Source: Streptomyces griseiscabiei (GTDB lineage: Bacteria > Actinomycetota > Actinomycetes > Streptomycetales > Streptomycetaceae). Taken from it: DNA of 64,000 nt. The notes below the pieces were generated by a model, which saw only the letters and a program-made list of their open reading frames with translations, was not told where the DNA came from and did not search any database. The stretch spans positions 186,001 through 250,000 of the forward strand of contig NZ_JAGJBZ010000001.1 of assembly GCF_020010925.1 (NCBI RefSeq), written 5' to 3'. A program made the position numbers and the translations under genes. Within the stretch, counting starts at the first letter, position 1. Each line of letters opens with the position of its first letter. Shown here piece after piece: positions 50,864 through 59,517 of this stretch.

Positions 50864-53392
50864 ATGAGCTCTGGACGTACATCCCGGCGTGCCCGCGTGA
50901 GAACGACCGCCGCGGCCGCGGCCGTCTGCGCCCTGTCCGCCGCCCTGCTCACCCCTCAGACAGCCGCGGCCGACACCGCGCCGTACGCCGAGACCTACCG
51001 TCCCCAGTTCCACTTCACTCCCGAGAAGAACTGGATGAACGACCCCAACGGGCTCGTGTACTACAAGGGCGAGTACCACCTCTTCTACCAGTACAACCCG
51101 AACGGCAACTCCTGGGGCGACATGTCCTGGGGCCACGCGGTGAGCGAGGACCTCGTCCACTGGAAGGAACTGCCGCTCGCCCTGTCGCACGACGACAAGG
51201 AGATGGTCTTCTCCGGCAGCGCGGTCGTCGACGAGGACAACACGACCGGTTTCGGCACCAAGAAGAACCCGCCCATGGTCGCGATATACACGAGTCACAA
51301 CAACACCACCGGCATACAGTCGCAGGCGCTCGCCTACAGCACCGACCGCGGCCGCACCTGGACCAAGTACCAGGGCAACCCCGTCATCGACATCGGTTCC
51401 CGCGACTTCCGCGACCCCAAGGTCCAGTGGTACGCGCCGACCAAGAGCTGGCTGATGTCCGTGTCGCTGTCCGCCGAGCACAAGGTGCGGTTCTACTCCT
51501 CCAAGAACCTCAAGGACTGGACGCACCTCAGTGATTTCGGCCCGGCCGGCGCGACGGGCGGGGTGTGGGAGTGCCCCGACCTGTTCCCCCTCGCCGTCGA
51601 CGGCGACAAGAACAACATCAAGTGGGTCCTGGTCGTCAACATCAACCCCGGCGGTATCGCGGGCGGTTCAGCCGCCCAGTACTTCGTCGGCGACTTCGAC
51701 GGCACCAAGTTCACCGCCGACGACGACGGCTCCTACACCCCGCCCGCCGGTACGGTGACGCAGGACTTCGAGGGCACCGACTTCGGTTCGTGGACGGCCA
51801 CGGGGTCCGCGTTCGGCGCGGGACCGGCAGCCGGGACGCTCGGCGGGCAGCAGACGGTCAGCGGCTTCGACGGCAGGGGCCTCGCCAACAGCTTCCACTC
51901 CGGTGACGCCACCACCGGCACCCTCACCTCGCCCTCCTTCTCCGTCACCAGCCCCTATCTCAACTTCAAGGTCGGCGGCGGCCGGCACCCGCACGAGTCC
52001 GGGAAGGTCCTCGCCGACTTCGAGGGCGGCACCTACGGCGGCTGGACGGCCACCGGAGACGCCTTCGGCCCTGCGCCGGCCACCGGCACCCTCCCCGGCC
52101 AGCAGCAGGTCTCCGGCTTCCTGGGCAACGGCCTGGTCAACACCTTCCGCGACGGCGACGCCGGCACGGGCACCCTCACCTCGCCCGAGTTCACCCTCGA
52201 CAAGCGTTACGTCAACCTCCTCGTCGGCGGCGGCAACCACCCCGCCGGATCCGCCGACCCCACCGCCGTCGAACTGCTCGTCGACGGCCAGGTGGTACGC
52301 AGCGCCACCGGAAAGGACGCCGAGGCACTCGACTGGGCCTCCTGGGACGTCCATGACCTCGCCGGCAAGAAGGCGCGGATCCGGATCGTCGACGACAACA
52401 CCGGCGGCTGGGGCCACCTCAACGTCGACCAGATCCTGCTGTCCGGCACCCGCGCCGAGCCCGGCTCCCGCGAGACGTCCGTCAACCTGATCGTCGACGG
52501 CAAGGTCGTACGCAGCGCCACCGGCTCCGACAGCGAGACCCTGGACTGGGCCTCCTTCGACCTGCGCCCCTACCTCGGCAAGAGGGCGCAGATCCAGCTC
52601 GTCGACGACAACCGCGGCAGTTGGGGCCACATCCTCGCCGACCAGTTCACCACCGCGGACGCCCCCGCCCGCTCCGCACTGCAGCGCGCCTCCTGGGCGG
52701 ACTACGGCAAGGACTACTACGCGGCCGTCTCCTGGGAGAACACCCCGGGCAGCAAGCGGCACATGATCGGCTGGATGAGCAACTGGGACTACGCCGGCGC
52801 CGTCCCCACCTCCACCTGGCGCGGCGCGCAGAGCATCCCCCGTCAGATGGGGCTGCGTACCGTCGACGGCCGCGTCCGGCTGACCAGCGAGCCGGTGAAC
52901 AGCGTGAAGTCCCTGCGGCAGGCCCCCCTGTCGACCGCTGCCGCGGACACCGTGACGAACACGTCGAAGGCGCTGATCGGCCCCGCCGCGGAGGGCAAGG
53001 CCCTCGACATCGAGGCCACCTTCTCCGTCAAGGACGCCGAACGGTTCGGGCTGAAGGTGCGCACCGGCGCCGCGGGCGAGGAGACCGTCATCGGCTACGA
53101 CACCACGACCCAGGAACTGTACGTGGACCGCACCCACTCCGGCGCCGTGGGCTTCAACGGCACCTTCCCCGGCGTCCAGACCGCGCCCCTGAAGGCGGAG
53201 AACGGCAAGATCAGAATGCGGATCCTCGTCGACTGGTCGTCGGTCGAGGTCTTCGGCGGCGAAGGCGAAGCCGTGATCACCGACCAGATCTTCCCCGATC
53301 CCGCCAGCCAGGGAGTCCAGGTCTTCGCCGAGAACGGCTCGGTGAAGCTCGACAAGGCCACCGTCTGGCACCTCGACCCCACCCACGACTGA
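50864..53392 (+). CDS. Secreted GH32 fructan hydrolase (levanase/inulinase type) with nested insert domain
   Basis: This 842-residue exported enzyme releases fructose from beta-fructans or sucrose. Signal peptide ends near TAAADTA. GH32 catalytic residues: Asp60 in WMNDPNG, Asp184 in FRDPKVQW and Glu236 in VWECPDLF. After QYFVGDFDG the catalytic part is interrupted by about 300 residues of beta-rich insert. This holds a half copy (301-378), a full copy (385-535, starting DFEGGTYGGW) and the missing second half (537-600, VNLIVDGKVVRSATG) of the same domain. The catalytic sequence resumes at RASWADYGKDYYAAVSWEN and ends with the C-terminal sandwich. AGGAG precedes the ATG. It is regulated by operator B. 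Confidence 0.92.
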   Translation: MSSGRTSRRARVRTTAAAAAVCALSAALLTPQTAAADTAPYAETYRPQFHFTPEKNWMNDPNGLVYYKGEYHLFYQYNPNGNSWGDMSWGHAVSEDLVHWKELPLALSHDDKEMVFSGSAVVDEDNTTGFGTKKNPPMVAIYTSHNNTTGIQSQALAYSTDRGRTWTKYQGNPVIDIGSRDFRDPKVQWYAPTKSWLMSVSLSAEHKVRFYSSKNLKDWTHLSDFGPAGATGGVWECPDLFPLAVDGDKNNIKWVLVVNINPGGIAGGSAAQYFVGDFDGTKFTADDDGSYTPPAGTVTQDFEGTDFGSWTATGSAFGAGPAAGTLGGQQTVSGFDGRGLANSFHSGDATTGTLTSPSFSVTSPYLNFKVGGGRHPHESGKVLADFEGGTYGGWTATGDAFGPAPATGTLPGQQQVSGFLGNGLVNTFRDGDAGTGTLTSPEFTLDKRYVNLLVGGGNHPAGSADPTAVELLVDGQVVRSATGKDAEALDWASWDVHDLAGKKARIRIVDDNTGGWGHLNVDQILLSGTRAEPGSRETSVNLIVDGKVVRSATGSDSETLDWASFDLRPYLGKRAQIQLVDDNRGSWGHILADQFTTADAPARSALQRASWADYGKDYYAAVSWENTPGSKRHMIGWMSNWDYAGAVPTSTWRGAQSIPRQMGLRTVDGRVRLTSEPVNSVKSLRQAPLSTAAADTVTNTSKALIGPAAEGKALDIEATFSVKDAERFGLKVRTGAAGEETVIGYDTTTQELYVDRTHSGAVGFNGTFPGVQTAPLKAENGKIRMRILVDWSSVEVFGGEGEAVITDQIFPDPASQGVQVFAENGSVKLDKATVWHLDPTHD

Positions 53393-53439
53393 CACGACGG
53401 CCACCCGCCGCATCAGCCCTCACACAAGGACATGACACA

Positions 53440-53733
53440 GTGAAGAAGACCCTGCTCGCGGAGTTCACCGCCCGCGAAGGCGCACAGGACGAGGTCGCCC
53501 GTCTGATCGGCGACTACGCCCGCACGGTCCGCGAGGAAGAAGGCAACCTCGCCTTCGACGTCTACACCAAGGCAGCCGACCCGCGCGCCTACTGGATCTT
53601 CGAGGTCTACCGCGACGAGGACGCCTTCCAGACCCACCTCAAGGCCCCCTACGGCCCCCCGTTCAACGCCGCGCTCACCCCGCTCATCGAGGAGGACGCC
53701 TCCGTCCTGACCTTCCTCGATCCGACGGTGTGA
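53440..53733 (+). CDS. Antibiotic biosynthesis monooxygenase (ABM) domain protein
   Basis: This 97-residue protein is of the dimeric ferredoxin-like ABM/YgiN type: KKTLLAEFTAREGAQDEVAR, LIGDYARTVREEEGNLAFDV and ARAYWIFEVYRDEDAFQTHL-like segment (read here as PRAYWIFEVYRDEDAF). Such proteins degrade quinones or haem or have unknown roles. GTG 53440 is preceded by AAGGA; an ATG at 53432 is out of frame. It is the last gene of the fructan plus-strand run, 47 bases after the GH32 gene, and ends at a strong hairpin. A link to fructan use is not obvious. Confidence 0.85.
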   Translation: MKKTLLAEFTAREGAQDEVARLIGDYARTVREEEGNLAFDVYTKAADPRAYWIFEVYRDEDAFQTHLKAPYGPPFNAALTPLIEEDASVLTFLDPTV

Positions 53734-53739
53734 ACGAAG

Positions 53740-53771
53740 CCGGGCCCGGCCGTGTGCGCGGCCGGGCCCGG
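53740..53771. terminator. Bidirectional 13-bp hairpin terminator
   Basis: Arms CCGGGCCCGGCCG (53740-53752) and CGGCCGGGCCCGG (53759-53771) with a 6-base loop sit between the converging ABM and MarR genes. Confidence 0.75.
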
Positions 53772-53809
53772 AGCCGTCGAACGAGTGGCCCGCCGCGCCC
53801 GGGAGGCGA

Positions 53810-54316
53810 TCAGCCGGGGTGCTTCCTCGTCAAGGAGGCCAGGCCGTCCTCCAGGCCCTGCCGGAACGACAGCCGCCGTTTCTCCGGCATGTCCAGCAGC
53901 AGGCGGTCCTCCAGCTGTTGCACCGCGGGCGCGCAGGCGGCGAGCAGCTCCTCACCGTTCCGGGTCAGCCGGGCCTCCATGATCCGCCGGTTCCCGGGAG
54001 CGTGATCACGTTCGATCAGCTCCCGCTCCTCCAGGGACCGCACGATCTCGTGCATGGTCTGGGGCCTGACGAAGGAGCGCCGGGCCAGCTGGGCGGAGGA
54101 CAGACCGCCGCGGTGCTGCAGCACGGTCAGGGCGGTGTACTGGAGGGTCGTGAGTCCGTACGGGCGCAGCGCCTCGTCCATGTAGGACCGGATGGCCAGT
54201 TCGAGTTGTTTGACGAGATAGATCGTCAGCGGACTCCGTGGACCCGGCCCGTCCGGATCCGAGGGCGGATCGGGGCAGTCGGCGGGGGTCGGATCCCGGT
54301 CAGCTGCCTCCGCCAT
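53810..54316 (-). CDS. MarR-family transcriptional regulator
   Basis: This 168-residue winged-helix repressor has a proline/aspartate-rich leader to residue 25. Dimerisation helix: LTIYLVKQLELAIRSYMDEA. DNA-binding part: LTTLQYTALTVLQHRGGLSS and LARRSFVRPQTMHEIVRSLE, with the wing ERDHAPGNRRIMEARLT. ATG 54316 has AAGG at normal spacing. It lies 45 bases after the last transporter gene and is probably co-transcribed. The paired ATCAGG-N3-CCTGAT palindromes before the operon (59205 and 59363) are its best candidate sites. Confidence 0.88.
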   Translation of the reverse strand: MAEAADRDPTPADCPDPPSDPDGPGPRSPLTIYLVKQLELAIRSYMDEALRPYGLTTLQYTALTVLQHRGGLSSAQLARRSFVRPQTMHEIVRSLEERELIERDHAPGNRRIMEARLTRNGEELLAACAPAVQQLEDRLLLDMPEKRRLSFRQGLEDGLASLTRKHPG

Positions 54317-54361
54317 CGTGCGCACCTTCTCAGTCGTGTCCAGGGACGCCGGGCGCGGCGG

Positions 54362-55384
54362 TCAGGAAGATCGGACGGCCGGTGTCCGCACCCGGTAGCC
54401 GACAGGCAGTAGCTCGAGATCACGTCGGCGTGCCACCGTACCCCAGAGGCCCTGGGGCATCCACAGCGTCATGCAGATGGCCAGGGCGCCCAGGCCGATC
54501 AGGTACCAGGTGCCTCCGTTGTCGCCGAACCAGTCCTGCACCAGGAAGAAGACGATCGCTCCGACGATGGGGCCCTCGAAGGTTCCGAGACCGCCGATGA
54601 CCACCATGAAGATCATGTAGGCGGACCACTGGACGCCGAAGATCGAGTCCGGCTGCACCCGCAGCGAGTTCGCGAGGATCAGACCGCCGGCGGCCCCGCA
54701 GCCCACCGCCGCGAGCACGAAGACCAGTCGTTTCGCCGAGGTGACGCGTACGCCGACGGACGCGGCTCCGGCCGGGTCGTCGCGGATCGCCTCCAGCGCG
54801 GCCCCCGTCCGGCTGCGCAGCAGCAGGAACACGGCGAGCAGCAGCAGGCTCATCAGCGCCAGGGCGAGCCAGTACACCTGGGCCTGGCGCACCGCCGGGT
54901 CGGCGGTGGACAGGTCGGTGAGCGAGCGGCCCGATCCGCCGCCCAGTGACGGTGTGTTCACCACGACCAGGCGGAAGAACTCGGCGATGGCCCACATGCC
55001 GATGGCGAACTGCCCGCCGGTGAGCCGGAAGGCGAGAAACGAGGTGGGTACGGCGACGGCTCCGGCGAGCAGGGCGGCGAGGACGATCGCGGTGAACGGG
55101 CTCATGCCCCGGTCGACGAGGACGAAGACGCCGTACGCGCCGAGGCCGATGAAGCCCTGCTGGCCGACCGAGACCAGTCCGGCGTAGCCCGACAGCGCGT
55201 TCCACATGGCGGCGACGATGACGAGCACGAACAGGCCCGTCAGCTTCGCGGTGACCTCCGGCGCGAAGACGAAGGGCGCGAACGCGAGCGCGAGCACCAG
55301 GGTGCCCAGGACGGCGGAGGCCGTGCGGGACACGGGGGTCCACCGATGGACGGTGCCGGGCGGCACCGGGGATGTGGCACTCAT
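54362..55384 (-). CDS. livM: Branched-chain amino acid-type ABC permease (LivM)
   Basis: This 340-residue membrane protein has about ten helices. LivM hallmarks: NALSGYAGLVSVGQQGFIGL, YGVFVLVDRGMSPFTAIVLA, GAALEAIRDDPAGAASVGVR (coupling loop) and VIGGLGTFEGPIVGAIVFFL near the end. ATG 55384 overlaps the LivH stop as ATGA. Together with LivH it forms the channel of a HAAT-family importer. Substrates may be branched-chain amino acids, but members also carry urea, amides or aromatic acids. Confidence 0.92.
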   Translation of the reverse strand: MSATSPVPPGTVHRWTPVSRTASAVLGTLVLALAFAPFVFAPEVTAKLTGLFVLVIVAAMWNALSGYAGLVSVGQQGFIGLGAYGVFVLVDRGMSPFTAIVLAALLAGAVAVPTSFLAFRLTGGQFAIGMWAIAEFFRLVVVNTPSLGGGSGRSLTDLSTADPAVRQAQVYWLALALMSLLLLAVFLLLRSRTGAALEAIRDDPAGAASVGVRVTSAKRLVFVLAAVGCGAAGGLILANSLRVQPDSIFGVQWSAYMIFMVVIGGLGTFEGPIVGAIVFFLVQDWFGDNGGTWYLIGLGALAICMTLWMPQGLWGTVARRRDLELLPVGYRVRTPAVRSS

Positions 55385-56253
55385 GTGCGGCTCCTTCTCA
55401 TGCCGAGCAGCCCCTGCGGGCGGAAGGCCAGGACGGCGAGGAAGACCACGTGTCCTGCCACGATGGAGAAGCGGGGGTCGACCTGTGCGCCGACCGTCTG
55501 GGCGACGCCGAGGACCATGCCCCCGACGAGCGTCCCCCACAGCGAACCGAGGCCGCCGATCACCACGACCTCGAAGGCGAACAGCAGTTGGGTGGGCCCC
55601 ATGGACGGGCTCACGGACGACCGCATCGCGAAGAACGCGCCCGCCAGTCCCGCCGTGGCGACCGCGATGGCGGCGGCCCAGGCGTAGACCCTGCGGCTGT
55701 CGATGCCGACGAGTTCGGCGGTGTCCGCGTCGGCGGCCGTGGCCCGGATCGCCCGGCCGACGCCCGTCCGGGCCAGCAGCAGTTGGAGTCCGCCCAGCAG
55801 CGCCACCGCCACCACGACGGTGAGCAGGCCCAGATACGGGACGCTCACCGACGGCCCGAGCTGAAGACCGGCCGTGGCGAGGGAACCGACGTCCAGGGAA
55901 CGGCTGTCGGCGCTGAAGATCTCCAGCAGCGCGTTCTGCAGCACGATGGCGAGCCCGAACGTGGCCAGCATCGACGACATCTCGCCGGTGCGCAGCGCGG
56001 TGCTGAGCAGCCCTCTCTGCAGCGCGACCCCGACCAGGCCCATCAGGGGCAGCACCAGCAGCACGGCGAAGAAGGGGCTGATGCCCAGGGCGGCCGCGAG
56101 CGTCGCGACGAGGAACGCGCCGAGGACGGCGAGGTCGCCGTGGCTGAGGTTGACGGTCCGCATGACGCCGAACATCAGGGAGAGGCCGCAGGCGAACAGC
56201 GCGTACACGCCGCCGAGCATGACGCCCTGCACGAGGGCGTTGATCCAGTTCAT
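55381..56253 (-). CDS. livH: Branched-chain amino acid-type ABC permease (LivH)
   Basis: This 290-residue membrane protein starts INALVQGVMLGGVYALFACG and has VMRTVNLSHGDLAVLGAFLV, RAIRATAADADTAELVGIDS (coupling loop) and VVIGGLGSLWGTLVGGMVLG, all standard LivH features. The ATG at 56253 was preferred over a longer Arg-rich upstream frame, since it overlaps the LivF stop as ATGA. It is the second channel half of the HAAT importer. Confidence 0.92.
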   Translation of the reverse strand: MNWINALVQGVMLGGVYALFACGLSLMFGVMRTVNLSHGDLAVLGAFLVATLAAALGISPFFAVLLVLPLMGLVGVALQRGLLSTALRTGEMSSMLATFGLAIVLQNALLEIFSADSRSLDVGSLATAGLQLGPSVSVPYLGLLTVVVAVALLGGLQLLLARTGVGRAIRATAADADTAELVGIDSRRVYAWAAAIAVATAGLAGAFFAMRSSVSPSMGPTQLLFAFEVVVIGGLGSLWGTLVGGMVLGVAQTVGAQVDPRFSIVAGHVVFLAVLAFRPQGLLGMRRSRT

Positions 56254-56990
56254 ACCGGCTCCCCTTGCGCGGCGGGTGTGGCGGCGGTCCGGCCCAGACC
56301 GAAGTACGCCTCGACGACCTGGTCGCGGGTGACGGCGTCGGTGGGCTCGTCGAGGACGACGCGGCCTTCGAGCATGCACAGCACACGCCGGGCCACGCCC
56401 AGGGCGCGGCCGAGGTCCTGTTCCACCAGCAGCACGGTGGTGCCGCCGGAGAGGATCGTGGCGAGCGAGGTGTAGACGGTGTCGACCACGATGGGCGCGA
56501 GGCCCAGGGAGACCTCGTCGAGCAGCAGCAGCCGGGGGTTGGTCATCAGCGCCCTGCCGATGGCCGCAGCCTGCTGCTCACCGCCCGAGAGGTCGCCGGC
56601 GCGCCGCTTCAACAGCCCGTCGAGCAGGGGGAAGGCGGTCACGACGGATGCCAGGTTCCACGGCCCGGCTCGCCGTGTCCGGGACGCCACCAGCAGGTTC
56701 TCCTCCACGGTGAGGTCGGCGAAGAGCCGCCGCCCCTCCGGGACCAGGGCGATACCGGCGGCGACGCGGTCGTGGGCCCGTCGGTCCGTCACCTCGACGC
56801 CGTCCAGACCGATACGGCCCCGGGCCGGGTGGTGTGTTCCGGCGACGGCCCGCAGGAGGGTGGACTTGCCGGCGCCGTTGGCCCCGACGACGGCCACGAC
56901 GTCGCCCTCGTCCACGGTGAACGAGACGTCACGGACCGCGCGCAGCAGGCCGTGTCGCACTTCCAGGTTCTCCACCGACAACAGGCTCAT
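56250..56990 (-). CDS. livF: Branched-chain amino acid-type ABC ATPase (LivF)
   Basis: This 246-residue ATPase has Walker A GANGAGKSTLLRAV, VPEGRRLFADLTVEENLLVA (the LivF-typical segment), signature LSGGEQQAAAIG, Walker B LLLLDEVSLGLAP and the switch region VLLVEQDL. One substitution is notable: Walker B reads LDEVSLG where LDEPSLG is usual. ATGA overlaps join it to the neighbouring genes. Confidence 0.92.
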   Translation of the reverse strand: MSLLSVENLEVRHGLLRAVRDVSFTVDEGDVVAVVGANGAGKSTLLRAVAGTHHPARGRIGLDGVEVTDRRAHDRVAAGIALVPEGRRLFADLTVEENLLVASRTRRAGPWNLASVVTAFPLLDGLLKRRAGDLSGGEQQAAAIGRALMTNPRLLLLDEVSLGLAPIVVDTVYTSLATILSGGTTVLLVEQDLGRALGVARRVLCMLEGRVVLDEPTDAVTRDQVVEAYFGLGRTAATPAAQGEPV

Positions 56991-57772
56991 GCCGCGCTCC
57001 CGAGGTACGCCTCGACCACTCTGGGGTCGGACATGACGGCGTCCGGTTCGCCCTCGGCGAGGACCCGGCCCTGGGCGAGACAGACCAGTCTGTCGATCAC
57101 CCGCAGCAGGGCGTGCAGGACGTGCTCGATCCAGACGATGGCGATGCCGTCCGCGCGCAACTGCTGGATGGTGGCGATGAGTTCGTCCGTCTCGGCGTCG
57201 GTGAGCCCTCCGGCGATCTCGTCGAGGAGCAGCACCTGGGGATCGGTGGCCAGTGCCCGCGCCAGCTCCAGCCGCTTGCGGTCCAGCAGGGTGAGGGCGG
57301 CAGCGGGCCGGTTGGCCTGGGCGAGCATGCCGCAGCGGTCCAGGACACCGAGCGCGTGCCGCTCGGCCTCCCGGCGGCGGTGCGCTCCGCCCTGTACGGA
57401 GGCGACCAGCACGTTCTCGTACGTGGTCATACCGCTGAAGGGGCGCGGCACCTGGTGGGAGCGGCCGATGCCGCTGCGGCAGCGCCGGTCCACCTTCCAG
57501 CGGGTCACGTCCTGGCCCTGGAAGGTGACACTGCCCTCGGAGGGTGCCTGGGCGCCGGAGAGGATGTCGAGAAGCGTCGTCTTCCCGGCGCCGTTCGGGC
57601 CGACGATGCCGAGCGCCTCCCCGGGGCCGAGCGTGATGTCGACACCTTCGAGGACGACCAGGCTGCCGAAACGCCGATGGACGCCGTGCGCCGCGAGGAC
57701 CGGCGGGGCCGTCCGGCCGGCCGGCCCCGCCGTCTCCGCCTGGGCGGTCACCGGCTCAGCGGAGCGGCTCAA
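56987..57772 (-). CDS. livG: Branched-chain amino acid-type ABC ATPase (LivG)
   Basis: This 261-residue ATPase has Walker A GPNGAGKTTLLDIL, the LivG-like HQVPRPFSGMTTYENVLVA, Walker B VLLLDEIAGGLTDAE and switch VWIEHVLHALLRV. The ABC signature is degenerate (LTLLDRKRLELARAL), as in many LivG proteins. Start is TTG 57772: GGAGG lies five bases upstream, inside the end of the binding-protein gene. GTG 57751 is possible but has no ribosome site. It forms a heterodimer with LivF. Confidence 0.9.
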   Translation of the reverse strand: MSRSAEPVTAQAETAGPAGRTAPPVLAAHGVHRRFGSLVVLEGVDITLGPGEALGIVGPNGAGKTTLLDILSGAQAPSEGSVTFQGQDVTRWKVDRRCRSGIGRSHQVPRPFSGMTTYENVLVASVQGGAHRRREAERHALGVLDRCGMLAQANRPAAALTLLDRKRLELARALATDPQVLLLDEIAGGLTDAETDELIATIQQLRADGIAIVWIEHVLHALLRVIDRLVCLAQGRVLAEGEPDAVMSDPRVVEAYLGSAA

Positions 57773-59069
57773 GGTGGCCTCCGAGCGGGATGCCGGCGAA
57801 GGCGCCGTTGTCGACGATGACCGGCTCGACGGCGAACTTGCTTCCGGTGGCCTTGCGCCACTGGGCCATGACCAGCGGTTCGGTGGACACGTTCTTCACC
57901 GGGCCGGACGTGAAGTCCAGCGGCCCGGCGACCGTGGTGAGCTGGACCTTGCCGAGGGCCGCCGCGAGTTCGTCGCGGTCCTTGGGGTCGGAGGTGGCTC
58001 GCAGCGCGTGGACGGCGACCTCGAACAGCGCCATGTTCGATCCGATGACCTGGTTCCACTGCTTGCCCGTCGACTTCTCGTAGTCGTCGGCCAGTTGCTG
58101 GGCGGTCTGGTCGGTGAGGGTGGAGGTGTAGGGGAACTTGGGCGACCACCAGAAGCCGGCGGTGAGTCCGTGTCCGAGCGTGCCGAGTGCCTCGATCTGG
58201 GAGGGCAGGAGTCCTGTCTTGGCGATGCTGGCGATGCGCGGCCGGTAGCCCTGCTGGCGGGCCTGCTTCCAGAAGGTGGCGAAGTCGGGCGGCAGCGGGA
58301 AGGTGTTGAAGATCTCCGCGTCGGCCTTCTTGAACGCCGCGATCTGCGCCGAGTAGTCGTTGGTTCCGTCCTCGTACGCGCCCGGGTCGACGATCCTGAA
58401 CCCGCTCTTCGTCAGCTGGGGCCCGAGTCCTTGCCGGATCGCCTTGCCGTCGGGGTCGTTGGGCCACATGACGCCGACCCGTTTGTTGGTCTCCACCCCG
58501 CCCTTCGTCCACAGGGAGTGGTAGGCGGCATGGATCTCCGCGACACCGATGAAGAAGTGGTACGTGTACGTGAACGGCTTCTCGGGGGTGGCGCCGCGGC
58601 CGAAGTACCAGGCTTCCCACGGCACCGCGGTCGACAGGCAGGGGATCTTGGCCGCCTCGCAGGCGTCGGCGACGGGGTTGACCGTCTCCGGCGTGGAGGT
58701 GACGAGCATCAGATCGATCTTCTCGCTGTTGATCAGATCGGTCGCGACCTGCGCCGCCGTCTGCGGGTTCGACTGGCTGTCGCGGTCGATGATCTCGACG
58801 GAGTACTTCGTGCCGCCGATCCTCAGCCCGTCTTCGAGGCGTGAGCGCAGTTTCTTCAGCAGATACGCGTTGGGCTCGCCGAAGCCCGCCGCCGGGCCGG
58901 TGCTGGGCGAGACATAGCCGATGCGGAGCACGGCGTCGGACTGGGCGGACGACGACTTGATCCCGCCGCAGGCGGCCAGCAGGCCGCCTGCGGAGAGCAT
59001 GCCGGCAGTTGTGGCCGAGCCTCGGAGAAGGGATCTCCGTGACAAATCGCCGCGCATGGGTGCACTCAT
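57756..59069 (-). CDS. Amino acid-type ABC substrate-binding lipoprotein (Tat signal)
   Basis: This 437-residue protein of the LivJ/peripla_BP_6 family starts at ATG 59069 with GGAGG five bases upstream. It has a twin-arginine signal (LSRRSLLRGSATTAG) and lipobox LLAACGG. Mature segments: VLRIGYVSPSTGPAAGFGEP, NPQTAAQVATDLINSEKIDL, VGVMWPNDPDGKAIRQGLGP and IGSNMALFEVAVHALRATSD. It is larger than classic LivJ, and its YFGRG/YHFFIGVAEIH region is closer to those that bind amides, urea or larger organic acids. First gene of the operon; the ligand is open. Confidence 0.88.
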   Translation of the reverse strand: MSAPMRGDLSRRSLLRGSATTAGMLSAGGLLAACGGIKSSSAQSDAVLRIGYVSPSTGPAAGFGEPNAYLLKKLRSRLEDGLRIGGTKYSVEIIDRDSQSNPQTAAQVATDLINSEKIDLMLVTSTPETVNPVADACEAAKIPCLSTAVPWEAWYFGRGATPEKPFTYTYHFFIGVAEIHAAYHSLWTKGGVETNKRVGVMWPNDPDGKAIRQGLGPQLTKSGFRIVDPGAYEDGTNDYSAQIAAFKKADAEIFNTFPLPPDFATFWKQARQQGYRPRIASIAKTGLLPSQIEALGTLGHGLTAGFWWSPKFPYTSTLTDQTAQQLADDYEKSTGKQWNQVIGSNMALFEVAVHALRATSDPKDRDELAAALGKVQLTTVAGPLDFTSGPVKNVSTEPLVMAQWRKATGSKFAVEPVIVDNGAFAGIPLGGHLEPLR

Positions 59070-59204
59070 GAATACCTCCGGGCACATCGAGGGAGCGGAA
59101 GTGAAGAGGTGAAGAGGGGTGGTGACTGCTGGGGAGGCCGGGATCGGCGGCAGTGAGCGGTGACGGTCCCCGATGCGCACCGGTGGGGCGGGCGACGGCC
59201 AGAT

Positions 59205-59219
59205 ATCAGGAACCCTGAT
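59205..59219. promoter_or_regulatory. Candidate MarR operator 1, ATCAGG-AAC-CCTGAT
   Basis: A perfect 6-base-arm palindrome with 3-base spacer lies 136-150 bases upstream of the importer's first gene. A second copy is at 59363. Confidence 0.65.
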
Positions 59220-59362
59220 GTTGGCCATGATGATGCACACGCCCGAACCGAATGGCAAGAGGGCCGCCGAGACGGCCGCCGCACGTGCCCGCGCCCGTCA
59301 CCCCGGGGAGAAAGACTGCCGCCGGAGCCTTGACGCGCCCCCTACGACGGAAGTACTCCTTT

Positions 59363-59377
59363 ATCAGGTTCCCTGAT
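59363..59377. promoter_or_regulatory. Candidate MarR operator 2, ATCAGG-TTC-CCTGAT
   Basis: This is the same palindrome as operator 1, here nearer the LysE gene and running into the 9-bp tandem array. Two copies with identical arms in one intergenic region strongly suggest a regulator site. Confidence 0.65.
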
Positions 59378-59424
59378 CAACCTGTTCAACCCATTCACCC
59401 TGATCAACCCGTTCACCCTGATCA
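59371..59424 (+). repeat. Six-unit 9-bp tandem array containing operator half-sites
   Basis: Units: CCCTGATCA, ACCTGTTCA, ACCCATTCA, CCCTGATCA, ACCCGTTCA, CCCTGATCA. All end in TCA. The half-site CCTGAT recurs at 59372, 59399 and 59417, spaced by multiples of nine. Confidence 0.8.
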
Positions 59425-59517
59425 ACCCGCAACCGAGCGACCACACCCTCCGGCGCTCGGCCTCGGATGATGAATTCCGCTGGAAGGGTGAGTCCTCACC
59501 GTGCTTGCATGAGCTTC

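Larger units (their letters stand above)
59070..59517. other. Divergent control region of the amino-acid importer and LysE exporter
   Basis: This 448-base non-coding region carries two identical-type palindromes 158 bases apart and a 9-bp tandem array. Its GC drops around 59200-59230 and 59350-59430. No credible gene lies in it. Confidence 0.65.

Noticed and set aside
53432..53434. ATG as start of the ABM protein
   Set aside because: It is out of frame and runs into TGA after two codons; GTG 53440 is in frame.
56265..58844. Very long open frame (859 codons) on the plus strand
   Set aside because: Antisense shadow of the liv operon. It arises from the GC-rich third positions of the real genes and has no family motif.
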